Positions 1 through 9,163 of a DNA stretch of 50,171 nt are shown here, in pieces. Made by a program: the position numbers and the translations under genes. Below the pieces are notes generated by a model. It had not been told where the DNA came from, searched no databases, and was given only the letters and a program-made list of their open reading frames with translations. This stretch comes from Leptolyngbyaceae cyanobacterium RM1_1_2. Its GTDB lineage: Bacteria > Cyanobacteriota > Cyanobacteriia > Phormidesmidales > Phormidesmidaceae. Positions within the stretch are counted from its first letter, which is position 1, and each line of letters begins with the position of its first letter. Where the stretch lies: contig JAAUQI010000037.1 in the NCBI GenBank assembly GCA_012032345.1, positions 1 to 50,171 on the forward strand, read 5' to 3'.

Positions 1-91
1 TAAATCGCTTTGCTAATTTTCGTTGCGAAATAGCTTCGTCTTCATAAGCCTTGATAATCTTTCGACGGAAGGTTAGTGAATAAGGTTTCAT
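1..91 (-). mobile_element. IS630-type transposase, N-terminal fragment at the window edge
   Basis: Reading leftward from an ATG at 91, about 30 residues are visible before the window ends. They begin MKPYSLTFRRKIIKAYEDE and continue into SQRKLAKRF. This matches the N-terminal helix-turn-helix that opens IS630-family (Tc1/mariner-like) transposases and their cyanobacterial relatives, which bind the element's terminal repeats. The DDE catalytic part would lie outside the window, so it is unknown whether the gene is intact. I could not locate a terminal inverted repeat upstream of the start with confidence. Confidence 0.6.
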
Positions 92-184
92 TACTATTAC
101 ATTAAAGTAGATCTAAGAAGTATAAATCGTACCTCACTAGAGTGAAAATTGCTGTAGCTCTGAATTTGCTCAGGATATGCAGCC

Positions 185-361
185 TTACTCCACCACGCGA
201 ATACGTCCCTGGTTAAGCGCTTCGTATATACGAGCAATGAGCGCCTGATCGTGCCGACTAATTTGACGTTTGGCGTACAAACTCATCAGCAGCCGCTGAT
301 CGTAACGGGTTAATCTGCGGGTTGAAAAAATTTTCTCAACCGTTTCTTCGATTGAATTCAT
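185..361 (-). CDS. Small conserved-type hypothetical protein, 58 aa
   Basis: A 58-codon frame starts at ATG 361 and ends at TAA 185. The product begins MNSIEETVEKIFSTRRLTR and ends QGRIRVVE. It is charged and predicted all-helical, without signal peptide or membrane segment, and the pattern (two or three amphipathic helices, RYDQRLLMSLY then SRHDQALIARIYEAL) looks like a real folded small protein rather than chance coding. I recognise the general style of short cyanobacterial hypothetical proteins but no function. It stands alone between the transposase edge and a long spacer. Confidence 0.6.
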   Translation of the reverse strand: MNSIEETVEKIFSTRRLTRYDQRLLMSLYAKRQISRHDQALIARIYEALNQGRIRVVE

Positions 362-777
362 GGTTTGCTTGCCCTGTTTCTAGCTAATGAACCCCAGTCC
401 TAGACTAAGAGGAATGTCTTCCCCATCTCTTCTTGGGATGCGCTGCCCTAGCGAAGTTAGCCTGCTTTTTGCGTGCTTATTGCATTTGACTTCACTCTAA
501 ACGTAAAAGAAAATTCAGAAATCAGTGAATTCGAGGAATTCAGACCGCTTATAGGTGGGCCACTTCCGTTTCTATACGACAGCAGAGTCGAGTTGTAGAC
601 TAGCTCAGCAGTGGGTGGTAATGGGCAGCTTATTTTACTTAAGTCTAAAAAAAGCAAACAGCTTTTTCATCCGCCATCAGAGCGGAAAGCCTCTGTCAGA
701 AAGCGTATATTTATTTTTTGTTCTGAGGTTTTGGTCACGACAAAGAAATACTTCAGCCCAGAAATACTTCAGCCCAG
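362..777. other. Spacer upstream of the 58-aa gene and downstream of rpe
   Basis: About 490 bases up to the rpe stop without a convincing gene; the frames present have no recognisable product. It should hold the promoter of the leftward 58-aa gene. Near its right end is a perfect tandem duplication of a 16-base unit beginning GAAATACTTCAGCCCA (745-760 and 761-776), which runs directly into the T-tract side of the rpe terminator. Confidence 0.5.
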
Positions 778-812
778 AAAAAACGCGATCGCGGAAAAGA
801 TCGGCGATCGCG
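778..812 (-). terminator. Rho-independent terminator of rpe built from two HIP1 palindromes
   Basis: On the minus strand, about 36 bases after the rpe stop, CGCGATCGC and GCGATCGCG (plus-strand 804-812 and 784-792) form a 9-bp stem around an 11-base loop. It is followed at once by six T residues (plus-strand A-run 778-783). This is the classic hairpin plus U-tract arrangement, and both arms are extended HIP1 octamers. Confidence 0.75.
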
Positions 813-848
813 CTCCGTTCAGTATTAGGCTTATAGCAGTCAGTAGAA

Positions 849-1550
849 CTACACCACAGCTAGCTCAGGTCGCTTGCTATTGCGAATACTGCCAATAGCT
901 TCTGCGTAGTCGTCTGCCTTGAAAACCGCAGATCCCGCGACGATGGCGTTAGCCCCGGCCTCAAGCACCTGCCAGGTGTTATTTGGCTTCAGGCCCCCAT
1001 CAACTTCGATCCAGGGATCTAAGCCTCGCTCATCACACATCCGGCGGAGCTGACGGATTTTGGGCAGTACGGCTGGAATAAAGCTCTGTCCACCGAAGCC
1101 AGGGTTTACGCTCATGATCAAGATCAGATCGCAAATTTCTAGAACATGCTCAATCAGAACTAGCGGCGTGGCCGGGTTAAGCACAACCCCTGCCTGCTTG
1201 CCCAACTCTCGAACTTGAGAAAGAGTGCGGTGGAGGTGGGGAGAAGCATTGTGCTCTGCATGAATCGAAATGATATCAGCTCCCGCCTCAGCAAAATCAG
1301 CGACGTACTTTTCCGGCTCTACAATCATCAAATGCACGTCTAGCGGTTTTTGAGTAACGGGACGAAGTGCTTTAACAATCAGCGGCCCAATTGTAATGTT
1401 GGGTACAAAGCGTCCATCCATAACGTCTACGTGGATCCAGTCTGCACCAGCTTTGTCTACTGCTCGCACTTCATCGCCCAATCGGCTGAAGTCTGCTGAT
1501 AAAATCGATGGAGAAATTACGATTGATTTATCGGATCGAGTGTTGGCCAT
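849..1550 (-). CDS. rpe: Ribulose-phosphate 3-epimerase
   Basis: Interconverts ribulose 5-phosphate and xylulose 5-phosphate in the Calvin cycle and oxidative pentose phosphate pathway; cytosolic TIM barrel. The 233-residue length is normal for the family. Visible signatures are [13 protein letters not shown] near the N terminus, the metal/active-site segment [30 protein letters not shown] and the phosphate-binding EVDGGLKP and [11 protein letters not shown] near the end. The ATG at 1550 gives the usual short N-terminal tail. It is a single gene, divergent from the S8 peptidase gene, and ends in a strong terminator (778-812). Confidence 0.97.
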   Translation of the reverse strand: MANTRSDKSIVISPSILSADFSRLGDEVRAVDKAGADWIHVDVMDGRFVPNITIGPLIVKALRPVTQKPLDVHLMIVEPEKYVADFAEAGADIISIHAEHNASPHLHRTLSQVRELGKQAGVVLNPATPLVLIEHVLEICDLILIMSVNPGFGGQSFIPAVLPKIRQLRRMCDERGLDPWIEVDGGLKPNNTWQVLEAGANAIVAGSAVFKADDYAEAIGSIRNSKRPELAVV

Positions 1551-1735
1551 AATGGACGGATACTCCTGTCGCCTCGCTGCGTATTCATCGTAACAAAATC
1601 TTTAGTTTCCTCCTAGTTATTCAGCTTTCAAACTTCGAGCAGGTCAGCCCAACTGACGCTAGAGTAAGGGCAAGCAGAATTACTTTTTTGTTGCTGACGC
1701 CAAGCATTGCCCACACACTTTTTAGTCAAAAGTCT

Positions 1736-3403
1736 ATGAGCCGCCGTTTTATCTCTCAGCTTACTTCTCAGTTAACGACTCGCGCCCTCTGGCTGGGCAG
1801 TGCTATCAGCTTGGCTGCTGGGGTGCCCGTTCTTGCTCTTTCGCTTTCAGTCGGATCAGAGGGTATTGATGCCAGGCGACTGCATGAACCGCCCTACAGC
1901 CTCACAGGCCGCAAGATTGCTATTGGGCAGGTAGAAATTGGGCGGCCAGGACAGTTTGGCTTAGATAAAGTAGCTTACGAAATGATGCCAGTCGCGGTGC
2001 GAGCGGTTTTCTTTCGCGATCGCTTAGCCAGTCCTAATGAATACGTAGACGGCCATGCTGCTAATGTGGCCAGCGTCATGATCAGTCAGGATAAAAATGT
2101 TACGGGTGTAGCCCCCGGAGCTACCCTGTATTCGGGGGCGGTCGGGCCGCTGCGGGGACGCGACGGGCAGCCAGAAGAATGTCTGGCTTCTCAACACATA
2201 GCCCTGCAAAATGGCGGTGACGTCCGGGCTATGAACTTTAGCTTTGGCGAGTCGCTAGGGCGCGATCCACGCCCGAACCCAATGCTAGACGGAAATGCCC
2301 TTTTAACCCAGTGTATAGACTGGTCACATCGAGTCCATGACATGCTCTACGTCATTGCTGGGAATCAGGGATCTGGCGGTATCCCCATTCCCACCGACAA
2401 CTTCAACGGCATTAACGTAGCTTTTTCAACGGCGATAGAGGGCAGTTTCTACCGAATTGACTACGCCAATATGGGCAGTGAGCCTGTGTATAGGCCCCAG
2501 CGATCGCCAGTTCCAGAGACGAATGTAGGTGCTAGGCGCTCGATTAACCTAGTTGCACCGGGTGGCAACCTGGATCTTCTAGATCCTGACGGCAGTACTC
2601 GGCGTACCAGCGGCACTAGTTTCGCTGCACCCCATGTGGTAGCAACGGTGGCGCTGCTGCAGGAATTTGGCGATCGCCAAATTCGCACCGGGCCTGACAA
2701 CTGGAATTTAGACGCCCGCCGACCTGCGGTGATGAAAGCGGTTTTGCTCAACTCAGCCGATAAAATTAAAGACCAAGGCGATGGACTGCTGCTAGGCATG
2801 ACGCGCACCCTGATTGATGAAAACAACAAAACCTGGTTAGATTCTGACGCCTATAGCGACCCGGCAATTCCCCTACACGCAGATCTAGGTACCGGACACC
2901 TCAACGCCTTTAGAGGCTATCAGCAGTTTCAGCCCGGCCCTCAAAGCCCTGAAGCAGCAGTTCCACTCATTGGCTGGAACTACGGTGCTTTAGAATCTGC
3001 CGTGCCGCCGACTAATTTACCGCGATCGCAGCCCAAGGCACTCTATCAAGACTATGTATTTGAGTCATCTTTGCAGGGAGGCAGCTTCATCTCAGCAACG
3101 CTAGCCTGGGATCGTTTGGTCGTTTTAGAAGATGAGAACCAAAACGATCTTTACGATGTGGGTGAAACTTTTGGCGATCGCGGACTGAATAACTTAGATC
3201 TCTACCTGATGCCTGCTGACGCAGATGACATCAGCCAAAGCATCTGGTCTTCGGTCAGCGCCGCCGACAGCGTCGAGCATATCTTTTTCCCCATTCCCGC
3301 AACCGGACGCTATAAACTGCGTGTGGTCTACCGTCAGCAGGTCAATGACGAACTGCAGCAGCGCTATGCTCTAGCGTGGTGGGCAGTCGGTGCTAACCTA
3401 TAA
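1736..3403 (+). CDS. Subtilisin-like S8 family serine peptidase, exported
   Basis: A 555-residue protein when started at ATG 1736; an in-frame TTG at 1688 would add 16 residues but would push the hydrophobic signal segment away from the N terminus. After the signal-like stretch (roughly residues 18-35 of the ATG form) comes an S8 domain. The catalytic His lies in DGHAANVAS, the oxyanion Asn in IAGNQGSGG and the catalytic Ser in SGTSFAAPHV. The usual catalytic Asp motif seems to be represented by IGQVEIG, with Glu in place of Asp. The C-terminal 150 residues look like a beta-rich domain typical of secreted proteases. Only 8 bases separate it from the DUF1232 gene, so the two are probably co-transcribed. 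Confidence 0.85.
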   Translation: MSRRFISQLTSQLTTRALWLGSAISLAAGVPVLALSLSVGSEGIDARRLHEPPYSLTGRKIAIGQVEIGRPGQFGLDKVAYEMMPVAVRAVFFRDRLASPNEYVDGHAANVASVMISQDKNVTGVAPGATLYSGAVGPLRGRDGQPEECLASQHIALQNGGDVRAMNFSFGESLGRDPRPNPMLDGNALLTQCIDWSHRVHDMLYVIAGNQGSGGIPIPTDNFNGINVAFSTAIEGSFYRIDYANMGSEPVYRPQRSPVPETNVGARRSINLVAPGGNLDLLDPDGSTRRTSGTSFAAPHVVATVALLQEFGDRQIRTGPDNWNLDARRPAVMKAVLLNSADKIKDQGDGLLLGMTRTLIDENNKTWLDSDAYSDPAIPLHADLGTGHLNAFRGYQQFQPGPQSPEAAVPLIGWNYGALESAVPPTNLPRSQPKALYQDYVFESSLQGGSFISATLAWDRLVVLEDENQNDLYDVGETFGDRGLNNLDLYLMPADADDISQSIWSSVSAADSVEHIFFPIPATGRYKLRVVYRQQVNDELQQRYALAWWAVGANL

Positions 3404-3411
3404 AACAAGCG

Positions 3412-3699
3412 ATGAAATTTCCGGGACAGATTTTTTATCAATGGTATCAAAACTTGCTGAGCAATCCGCGCTCTCGTGGCTGGGCGATTGCTTTGTCATT
3501 GCTGTACCTGATTAGTCCGTTTGATATTTCCCCAGATTTTCTGCCGATCTTGGGTCAGATCGACGACGTTATTCTAATCTCACTGCTGATTTCTGGGCTT
3601 TATCAGTGGCTGGTCAAGCCAGCGCCTGCCCAGCCTGCTGCGGATCCGTCTACCCGTACCATTGACGTCAATGCTGTACCCCTTGATCCACTGGACTAA
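3412..3699 (+). CDS. DUF1232 (YkvA-like) small membrane protein
   Basis: A 95-residue protein with the DUF1232 signature: a hydrophobic segment followed by YLISPFDISPDFLPILGQIDD and a second hydrophobic stretch ending SGLYQWLV. The family is widespread and membrane-associated but has no established biochemical role. The C-terminal 25 residues are low in complexity and rich in Ala and Pro. It starts 8 bases after the S8 peptidase stop, which suggests one transcript. Confidence 0.85.
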   Translation: MKFPGQIFYQWYQNLLSNPRSRGWAIALSLLYLISPFDISPDFLPILGQIDDVILISLLISGLYQWLVKPAPAQPAADPSTRTIDVNAVPLDPLD

Positions 3700-3865
3700 A
3701 GATTTCTCCATCACCTACTCAGACCTAATGTAAAAGCGTAGTGTTTTTTCCTTAAAGAGTCCGTGAATCCACGGGTTGTTAATCTGTTCATAACCTTTGC
3801 TTATGAGATGTTTAACGTCTGCTCAGTAGCTTTTGGGGAGTCAGTCAAACAATCAACAATTTGTT

Positions 3866-5509
3866 ATGCACACTTTAAGAGCTTTGAGCCTGTTCGCCTC
3901 TGGTCTAACAGCAGGCGTACTAGCGCTACCTGCTGTAGCCGATATTCAGCTAACCCCTATAGGTGGCTATCTCAGCAACATATTTGACGAAGGAGCGGCT
4001 GAAATTTCGGCCTACGACCCGGTAACGCAGCGATTGTTCATTACAAATGCTGATGCCAATACAATCGACGTTTTGAATATTGGCGATCCGACTCAGCCTA
4101 CGCTGGTCAAGAGTATTTCCCTCGATGCCTTTGGCGGCGGCATCAACAGCGTTGCCTTTAAGAACGGTGTGCTGGCCGCTGCAGTTGAAGCAGAGATTGC
4201 CCAAGATCCCGGTCAGATTGTGTTCTTTAATGCAAATGGAGAGGCTCAGGGAGCTGTGACCGTAGGCGCTCTGCCCGACATGGTGACATTTACGCCTGAT
4301 GGCAGCAGGATTTTAGTCGCCAACGAAGCTGAACCCAGCGACGACTACAGTGTTGATCCGGTTGGTTCAGTTAGCATCATCGATATCTCTGGTGGCATTA
4401 GCGGCGCTACGGTAACGGCAGCAGGCTTTACCCAGTTCAATGACACTGCTTTTTCTAAAGAAAGCGGTGTGCGTGTGTTTGGCCCCGGTGCTAGCGTTGC
4501 TCAGGATTTTGAGCCAGAATACATCGCGGTTTCGGCAGATTCGACTAGAGCCTATGTTTCTCTACAGGAGAACAATGCTTTTGGGGTACTCAATCTGCTC
4601 ACCGGAGAATTTGACCAGATTGTGGGATTGGGCTTTAAAGATCACAGTCAGCCCGGTAATGAGCTAGACACCAGCGATCGCGATGACGCCATCGATATCG
4701 CTAGTCGCCCTATTTTTGGTCTTTATCAGCCCGACGCAATCGCCACTTTTGAAGCTGCAGGCCAAACCTATATCATCTCTGCCAATGAAGGTGATGCTAG
4801 AGATTACGACGGTTTCAGTGAAGAAGAACGGGTTAAAGACTTGACCCTCGACCCCACAGCTTTCCCCGATGCGGCGGCGCTGCAGGCTGATGAAGTGCTG
4901 GGGCGACTGACGGTGACGACGACCCTTGGCGATGCTGATGGGGATGGCCTCTATGAAGAACTGTACGCTTTTGGCAGTCGCTCTTTTTCAATTTGGGATG
5001 CTGAAGGTAATCTGGTTTTTGACAGCGGCAGTCAGTTTGAGCAGATTATCGCTAAAGAATTTCCCGAATTTTTCAACTCTGACAATGGCGAAAACACCTT
5101 TGATACTCGTAGCGATGCCAAAGGGCCAGAACCAGAAGGCGTCACCGTTGGCGAGATTGATGGCCAAATCTATGCCTTCATCGGCCTAGAGCGCATTGGC
5201 GGCATCATGGTCTACAACATCAGCGACCCTAGCGCGCCCACCTTCGTGCAGTACATCAACAACCGTGACTTTAGCGGCGATCCCGAAGCGGGTACTGCTG
5301 GTGACTTAGGCCCAGAAGGCGTCCTGTTTATTTCTGCTGCAGACAGTCCTACGGGCATTTCTCTACTGGCGGTCACCAATGAAGTCAGCGGCAGTACCCG
5401 CCTTTACTCAATCACTAACAGGCTAACATCAGTGCCTGAGCCTGTAGCGACCACTGGCCTTGCTGTAGCAGGGCTACTGAGTCTGCTGGGTCTCAAGCGC
5501 CAGCACTAA
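3866..5509 (+). CDS. Choice-of-anchor I family exported protein with PEP-CTERM sorting signal
   Basis: Started at ATG 3866 the protein has 547 residues and opens with a signal peptide (MHTLRALSLFASGLTAGVLA, cleavage probably after AVA). An upstream in-frame TTG at 3833 would spoil that signal. The body is beta-propeller-like, with repeated segments such as YDPVTQRLFITNADANTIDV and VTFTPDGSRILVANEAEPSDD. This is the esterase-like or alkaline-phosphatase-like domain often annotated choice-of-anchor I. DADGDGLYEE resembles a calcium-binding loop. The end, VPEP followed by a hydrophobic helix and LKRQH, is a PEP-CTERM signal read by exosortase. Expected to be secreted or surface-linked; substrate unknown. 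Its stop overlaps the stop of the facing TPR gene by 4 bases. Confidence 0.8.
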   Translation: MHTLRALSLFASGLTAGVLALPAVADIQLTPIGGYLSNIFDEGAAEISAYDPVTQRLFITNADANTIDVLNIGDPTQPTLVKSISLDAFGGGINSVAFKNGVLAAAVEAEIAQDPGQIVFFNANGEAQGAVTVGALPDMVTFTPDGSRILVANEAEPSDDYSVDPVGSVSIIDISGGISGATVTAAGFTQFNDTAFSKESGVRVFGPGASVAQDFEPEYIAVSADSTRAYVSLQENNAFGVLNLLTGEFDQIVGLGFKDHSQPGNELDTSDRDDAIDIASRPIFGLYQPDAIATFEAAGQTYIISANEGDARDYDGFSEEERVKDLTLDPTAFPDAAALQADEVLGRLTVTTTLGDADGDGLYEELYAFGSRSFSIWDAEGNLVFDSGSQFEQIIAKEFPEFFNSDNGENTFDTRSDAKGPEPEGVTVGEIDGQIYAFIGLERIGGIMVYNISDPSAPTFVQYINNRDFSGDPEAGTAGDLGPEGVLFISAADSPTGISLLAVTNEVSGSTRLYSITNRLTSVPEPVATTGLAVAGLLSLLGLKRQH

Positions 5510-7626
5510 AGTCTAGGCAGTAGGTCTGGCAGTAGATGGGCTGGTATCTGCTGCAGGGCCTGCTGCTGACCTGCAGCCCCGAGCTGCTGGTGATGCAGCT
5601 GTAGATTGTTGGCGATCGCCTGTAGCGCCCTTTCCTTAGCTTCGGGCGCTGTTTGCCAGCCTTGCAGAGCGCTCAGATAATGCTGTAGAGCCTGAGCCAG
5701 GTGATCGCTTTGTTCCGGCTCTGTGAGCTGTCCAGAAACGCCCAAATAGCCATGAATGACACCCAAGCTGTAGTGTACTGAGTTGGGATCTAGGGGCTGA
5801 GTGGTGGGCGACTGGCTGCTTGCCGACGGCATCACCTGTAGAGTTTTTGTGTAGGCTGCGATCGCCTTTTGCCATAGCTCCAGCCGTTTTTGCCTGAGCT
5901 TGTGATGATTGGCGAGTTCGCAGTAGGCCGTACCCAAATTATTTTGGGTTGAGGCGCAGGCGGCGGCGTCAACTGCGTGAGTACGATAAACGAGAGCCGT
6001 TTCATAAGCCTCAATTGCCTGCTCTAAACGGGCAATTGGCTGCTCGTGCTGGGCTAAACTCCAGTAGGCAACGCCCAGGTTATTTTCAATCATGGCGTAG
6101 CGCAGAGGCTCTTGGTGTGGCTGACAGTGCTGGCGAGCTTCGCCGTAAGCAGCCACGGCCTGCTGCAAATGCTGTTTGGGCAGCTCGTGCTGAGCCAATC
6201 GCCAGTGGGCGGCCCCCAAGCTATTTTGCAAAGATGAATACTCTAGGGCTGCTGTCTCTGCAGGGCGATAGCGCAGGGCATGATGATAGGCGTCTACGGC
6301 CTGTTTCAAATGACCTAGTGGCTCTCGAAAATTTGCCAAAAAGCTGTGGGCGGCGGCTAAGTTGCTGTAGAGCCGCCCGGTTGCCTCGGGCGTTTGTACT
6401 GCTGTTGCTGTGAGTGCCTGCTCGTAGGCGCTAACAGACTTTTCCATTAGCGGCAGTGCGGCTGAAATTACCGGAGTGCGCTGGGCTTTAATCCAGTAGA
6501 GGCTGCCCAAATCGTTGAGGCTATCGCTCCACAGCGGCGAGTGCTGGGGCAGCCAGCGCAAGCCTTCTTCGTAAGCCTGAATTGCTGCCGCCAGCAGTTC
6601 TGCATCGCTGTCACCCGCTACTAAGCGATCGCGGTAGAGCTGAGCCAGCTGCAAATAGGCATTCCCTGCCGCCGGATCGGCCTGCTGGGCTGCCTCTGTT
6701 TGAGCGGGCTTAGTGGGCAGCAAGGCCACGGCAGCTGAGGCGGCTGGCTGGCGCGGCTGGGCTAACGTATTTTTGGGGGACGGGGGCTGCTGCGATCGCG
6801 GGTTTAGGGGCTGCGGGTCTGGCCGCTGTGAGTCTGGTGCTGAGCTGGCAGGCGGTGGCAATACTTTTGCCGCTGCTGGGTCAGTTTTTTGGGGCACTTT
6901 GAGTTTTCGAGCGGGAACCGCAGGCGGCGGCATCAGCGTCAATTTTTGAGAGGAGGGCTGAACCAGTCGCCGGGTATGGCTAGCAGTCAGGGAGGCTGCT
7001 GCTGAGGGCTGAGAAACAGGAGTGGTGGTTGGCCGTAAACTTTTGGCAGTTGAGAAATCGGTGACCAGCCCTACAGGAGTTGGATCACCGACAAATTCAA
7101 ACAGGCCCGTATGGCAGGCCCAAAAGCCGGGTACAGACTGCTGAATCAGCCGCGCCCAAGGCCAAGGCAGCCACAGTAGCAGACTGTGTTCGAGGGCGGG
7201 TAGAAGCAGCTCAATCTGCCGCAGCGATCGCAAAAACTGCCGCTGAACTGTAGCAGACTGACGAGTAAGCTGCTCGATGCCTGTTATCTGTAGGCTGACT
7301 CTCTTAGACGCCGCAGGCAGGGGCTGTAGCTGCTTCAGGCAGGTCACGATCTGTTTGGGCAGATGGGGCTGTTTAGGATCAAAGCCAAGCCGCTGTAGAC
7401 TATACTGATGCTCTTGCCAGCCCTCCAGATTAGCGGCGGCTGTAGCAGGGGTAGCAACTACGTCAGTTTCTAACTGCATGACTAGGCGATCGCGCAGTGA
7501 CATATCATCGCAGATCGCAATTAAGAGCTGACGTTTGAGGCTAAGCTGAAGAGTCAGCTTCAGGCGCTGATAGGTGCGCTGATTCAGGCCCAGAATTTGA
7601 CGAGAAGGGAGTTCGGTGACGACCAT
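5506..7626 (-). CDS. Large TPR-repeat protein with N-terminal ATPase-like region
   Basis: About 706 residues from ATG 7626 (a TTG precedes it by one codon). The first 200 residues contain LLIAICDDMSLRDRLVMQLE and hydrophobic strand-like segments such as RVSLQITGIEQL and LLLWLPW. This resembles a degraded P-loop/AAA fold that has lost the GxxxxGK[ST] loop. A Pro/Ala/Gln-rich linker (roughly 210-330) follows. The rest is tetratricopeptide repeats with recurring NNLGVAYWSLAQHE and NSLGAAHWRLAQHE units, a protein-protein interaction surface. No signal peptide. The partner is unknown. It faces the PEP-CTERM gene tail to tail with a 4-base overlap. Confidence 0.75.
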   Translation of the reverse strand: MVVTELPSRQILGLNQRTYQRLKLTLQLSLKRQLLIAICDDMSLRDRLVMQLETDVVATPATAAANLEGWQEHQYSLQRLGFDPKQPHLPKQIVTCLKQLQPLPAASKRVSLQITGIEQLTRQSATVQRQFLRSLRQIELLLPALEHSLLLWLPWPWARLIQQSVPGFWACHTGLFEFVGDPTPVGLVTDFSTAKSLRPTTTPVSQPSAAASLTASHTRRLVQPSSQKLTLMPPPAVPARKLKVPQKTDPAAAKVLPPPASSAPDSQRPDPQPLNPRSQQPPSPKNTLAQPRQPAASAAVALLPTKPAQTEAAQQADPAAGNAYLQLAQLYRDRLVAGDSDAELLAAAIQAYEEGLRWLPQHSPLWSDSLNDLGSLYWIKAQRTPVISAALPLMEKSVSAYEQALTATAVQTPEATGRLYSNLAAAHSFLANFREPLGHLKQAVDAYHHALRYRPAETAALEYSSLQNSLGAAHWRLAQHELPKQHLQQAVAAYGEARQHCQPHQEPLRYAMIENNLGVAYWSLAQHEQPIARLEQAIEAYETALVYRTHAVDAAACASTQNNLGTAYCELANHHKLRQKRLELWQKAIAAYTKTLQVMPSASSQSPTTQPLDPNSVHYSLGVIHGYLGVSGQLTEPEQSDHLAQALQHYLSALQGWQTAPEAKERALQAIANNLQLHHQQLGAAGQQQALQQIPAHLLPDLLPRL

Positions 7627-7787
7627 CAACCCAAAGCACTGTACTGTTAGGAACTACACATTGACTTCTTCGGAGATTACCAGTCTGGGTCAGGAATAAA
7701 GCTGCCAGAATCCCCACCGAAGCTGATATTCTGAAGCTCTACAGTGTCTAATAGTCGAAATCTTTCTTCACATATCTGACTGTCGCT

Positions 7788-8540
7788 ATGTCCTCTGTGT
7801 CTAACTCTTCCATTCGAGAGCAGCAGCATCCGCTGATTCAGCAGCTAGCTGACCTGATCGAGGCCACCTGGCAGCAGCATTTGCCTCTAGCACCCTATCA
7901 GCTCCCAGAGGATTTGGGCTACGTTGAGGGGCGACTTGAAGGTGAAAAACTGGTGATTGAAAATCACTGCTACCAAACTCGTGAGTTTCGCAAGCTGCAT
8001 CTAGAGCTGGCCAAGGTGGGGCAGAGCTTAGATATTCTGCACTGCGTTATGTTTCCTCGGCCTGAGTTTGCGCTGCCGATGTTTGGCTGTGATCTGGTGG
8101 GCGGTCGCGGCCAAATTAGCGCTGCGATCGCAGACTTATCGCCTGTCAGCGCCGATAACAGCCTGCCGCCAAGCTATCAAGAGGCCCTCAGTAATCTGCC
8201 GCAGCCTGACTTTAGCCAACCGCGTGAGCTGCCAGCCTGGGGCGATATCTTTTCCTCATTTTGTACCTTTGTGCGCCCGGAGAATCCGGCAGAAGAGACC
8301 GCCTTTTTAGCCAGGGTCAAAAGCTTTTTAGAGATTCACTGTCAGCAGGCGATCGCGGCTGTGGCTGTCCCCGAGCAGCAGTCTGATATTTTACGAGGAC
8401 AGCATCGCTACGTTTACCAGCAGCAGCAAAACGACAAAACTCGCCGGGTTTTGATCAAAGCGTTTGGGCCTGAGTGGGCCGAGCGCTATATGACCACGGT
8501 GCTGTTTGACTTGCCAGACGCCGAACTGAGTTTAAGCTAG
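7788..8540 (+). CDS. pcyA: Phycocyanobilin:ferredoxin oxidoreductase
   Basis: Reduces biliverdin IX-alpha to phycocyanobilin with electrons from ferredoxin, supplying the chromophore of phycobilisomes and cyanobacterial phytochromes. The 250-residue length is normal. Ferredoxin-dependent bilin reductase signatures include [26 protein letters not shown] near residue 50, then [26 protein letters not shown], and the C-terminal segment [17 protein letters not shown]. The core DLSPV motif is present. The guanylate kinase gene starts 12 bases after its stop, so the two genes probably share a transcript. Confidence 0.97.
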   Translation: MSSVSNSSIREQQHPLIQQLADLIEATWQQHLPLAPYQLPEDLGYVEGRLEGEKLVIENHCYQTREFRKLHLELAKVGQSLDILHCVMFPRPEFALPMFGCDLVGGRGQISAAIADLSPVSADNSLPPSYQEALSNLPQPDFSQPRELPAWGDIFSSFCTFVRPENPAEETAFLARVKSFLEIHCQQAIAAVAVPEQQSDILRGQHRYVYQQQQNDKTRRVLIKAFGPEWAERYMTTVLFDLPDAELSLS

Positions 8541-8552
8541 CCAATTTGTTTA

Positions 8553-9161
8553 ATGTCATCTTCTCCAGTGAGTCCCCTGCCCAACAGTGTCGCACCTGTC
8601 TCCTCTACCAAACCTGGAAAACTGGTGGTGTTCACTGGCCCGAGCGGGGTTGGTAAAGGTACACTGCTGCAGCAGCTACTAGAGCGCCATCCCGAGATCC
8701 ATCTTTCCATTTCAGCCACTACCCGGCAGCCGCGACCTGGAGAAGCTGAGGGTCAGCATTATTATTTTGTGGGTCAAGATACTTTTAAGCAGATGGTGGC
8801 TGCAGGCCAGCTGCTGGAGTGGGCTGAGTTTGCTGGCAACTATTACGGCACGCCGAGTGAGCCAGTCTATCAGCAGATTGAAGCTGGTCGCTGGGTCGTG
8901 CTGGAAATTGAGTTAGAGGGTGCTCGTCAAATACAGCAGACTTACCCGGAAGCGCTGCGAATTTTTATTTTGCCGCCGTCTTTGGCTGAACTCGAAAAAC
9001 GACTGCGCGCCCGCAGCCAGGACAGCGAAGCCGCGATCGCTCGTCGCCTACAGCGTGCCCGCATAGAAGTTGCAGCCGCTGACGAGTTCGACATTCAGAT
9101 TGTCAATGACAGCTTAGATCAGGCTCTACAGCAGCTAGAACAGGCGCTCTTTGACGGTTAG
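8553..9161 (+). CDS. gmk: Guanylate kinase
   Basis: Phosphorylates GMP to GDP using ATP; cytosolic, purine nucleotide metabolism. The protein has 202 residues with a short N-terminal extension before [16 protein letters not shown], which is the P-loop. The GMP-binding region [10 protein letters not shown]-type segment reads [20 protein letters not shown], and the lid and C-terminal helices ([17 protein letters not shown]) are complete. Co-directional with pcyA at a 12-base distance. A long inverted repeat at 9164-9211 follows and separates it from the convergent ftsI. Confidence 0.97.
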   Translation: MSSSPVSPLPNSVAPVSSTKPGKLVVFTGPSGVGKGTLLQQLLERHPEIHLSISATTRQPRPGEAEGQHYYFVGQDTFKQMVAAGQLLEWAEFAGNYYGTPSEPVYQQIEAGRWVVLEIELEGARQIQQTYPEALRIFILPPSLAELEKRLRARSQDSEAAIARRLQRARIEVAAADEFDIQIVNDSLDQALQQLEQALFDG

Positions 9162-9163
9162 CC

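Noticed and set aside
555-898. Two overlapping rightward frames in the spacer before rpe
   Set aside because: They run through the rpe terminator and into rpe antisense, with no ribosome site or recognisable product.
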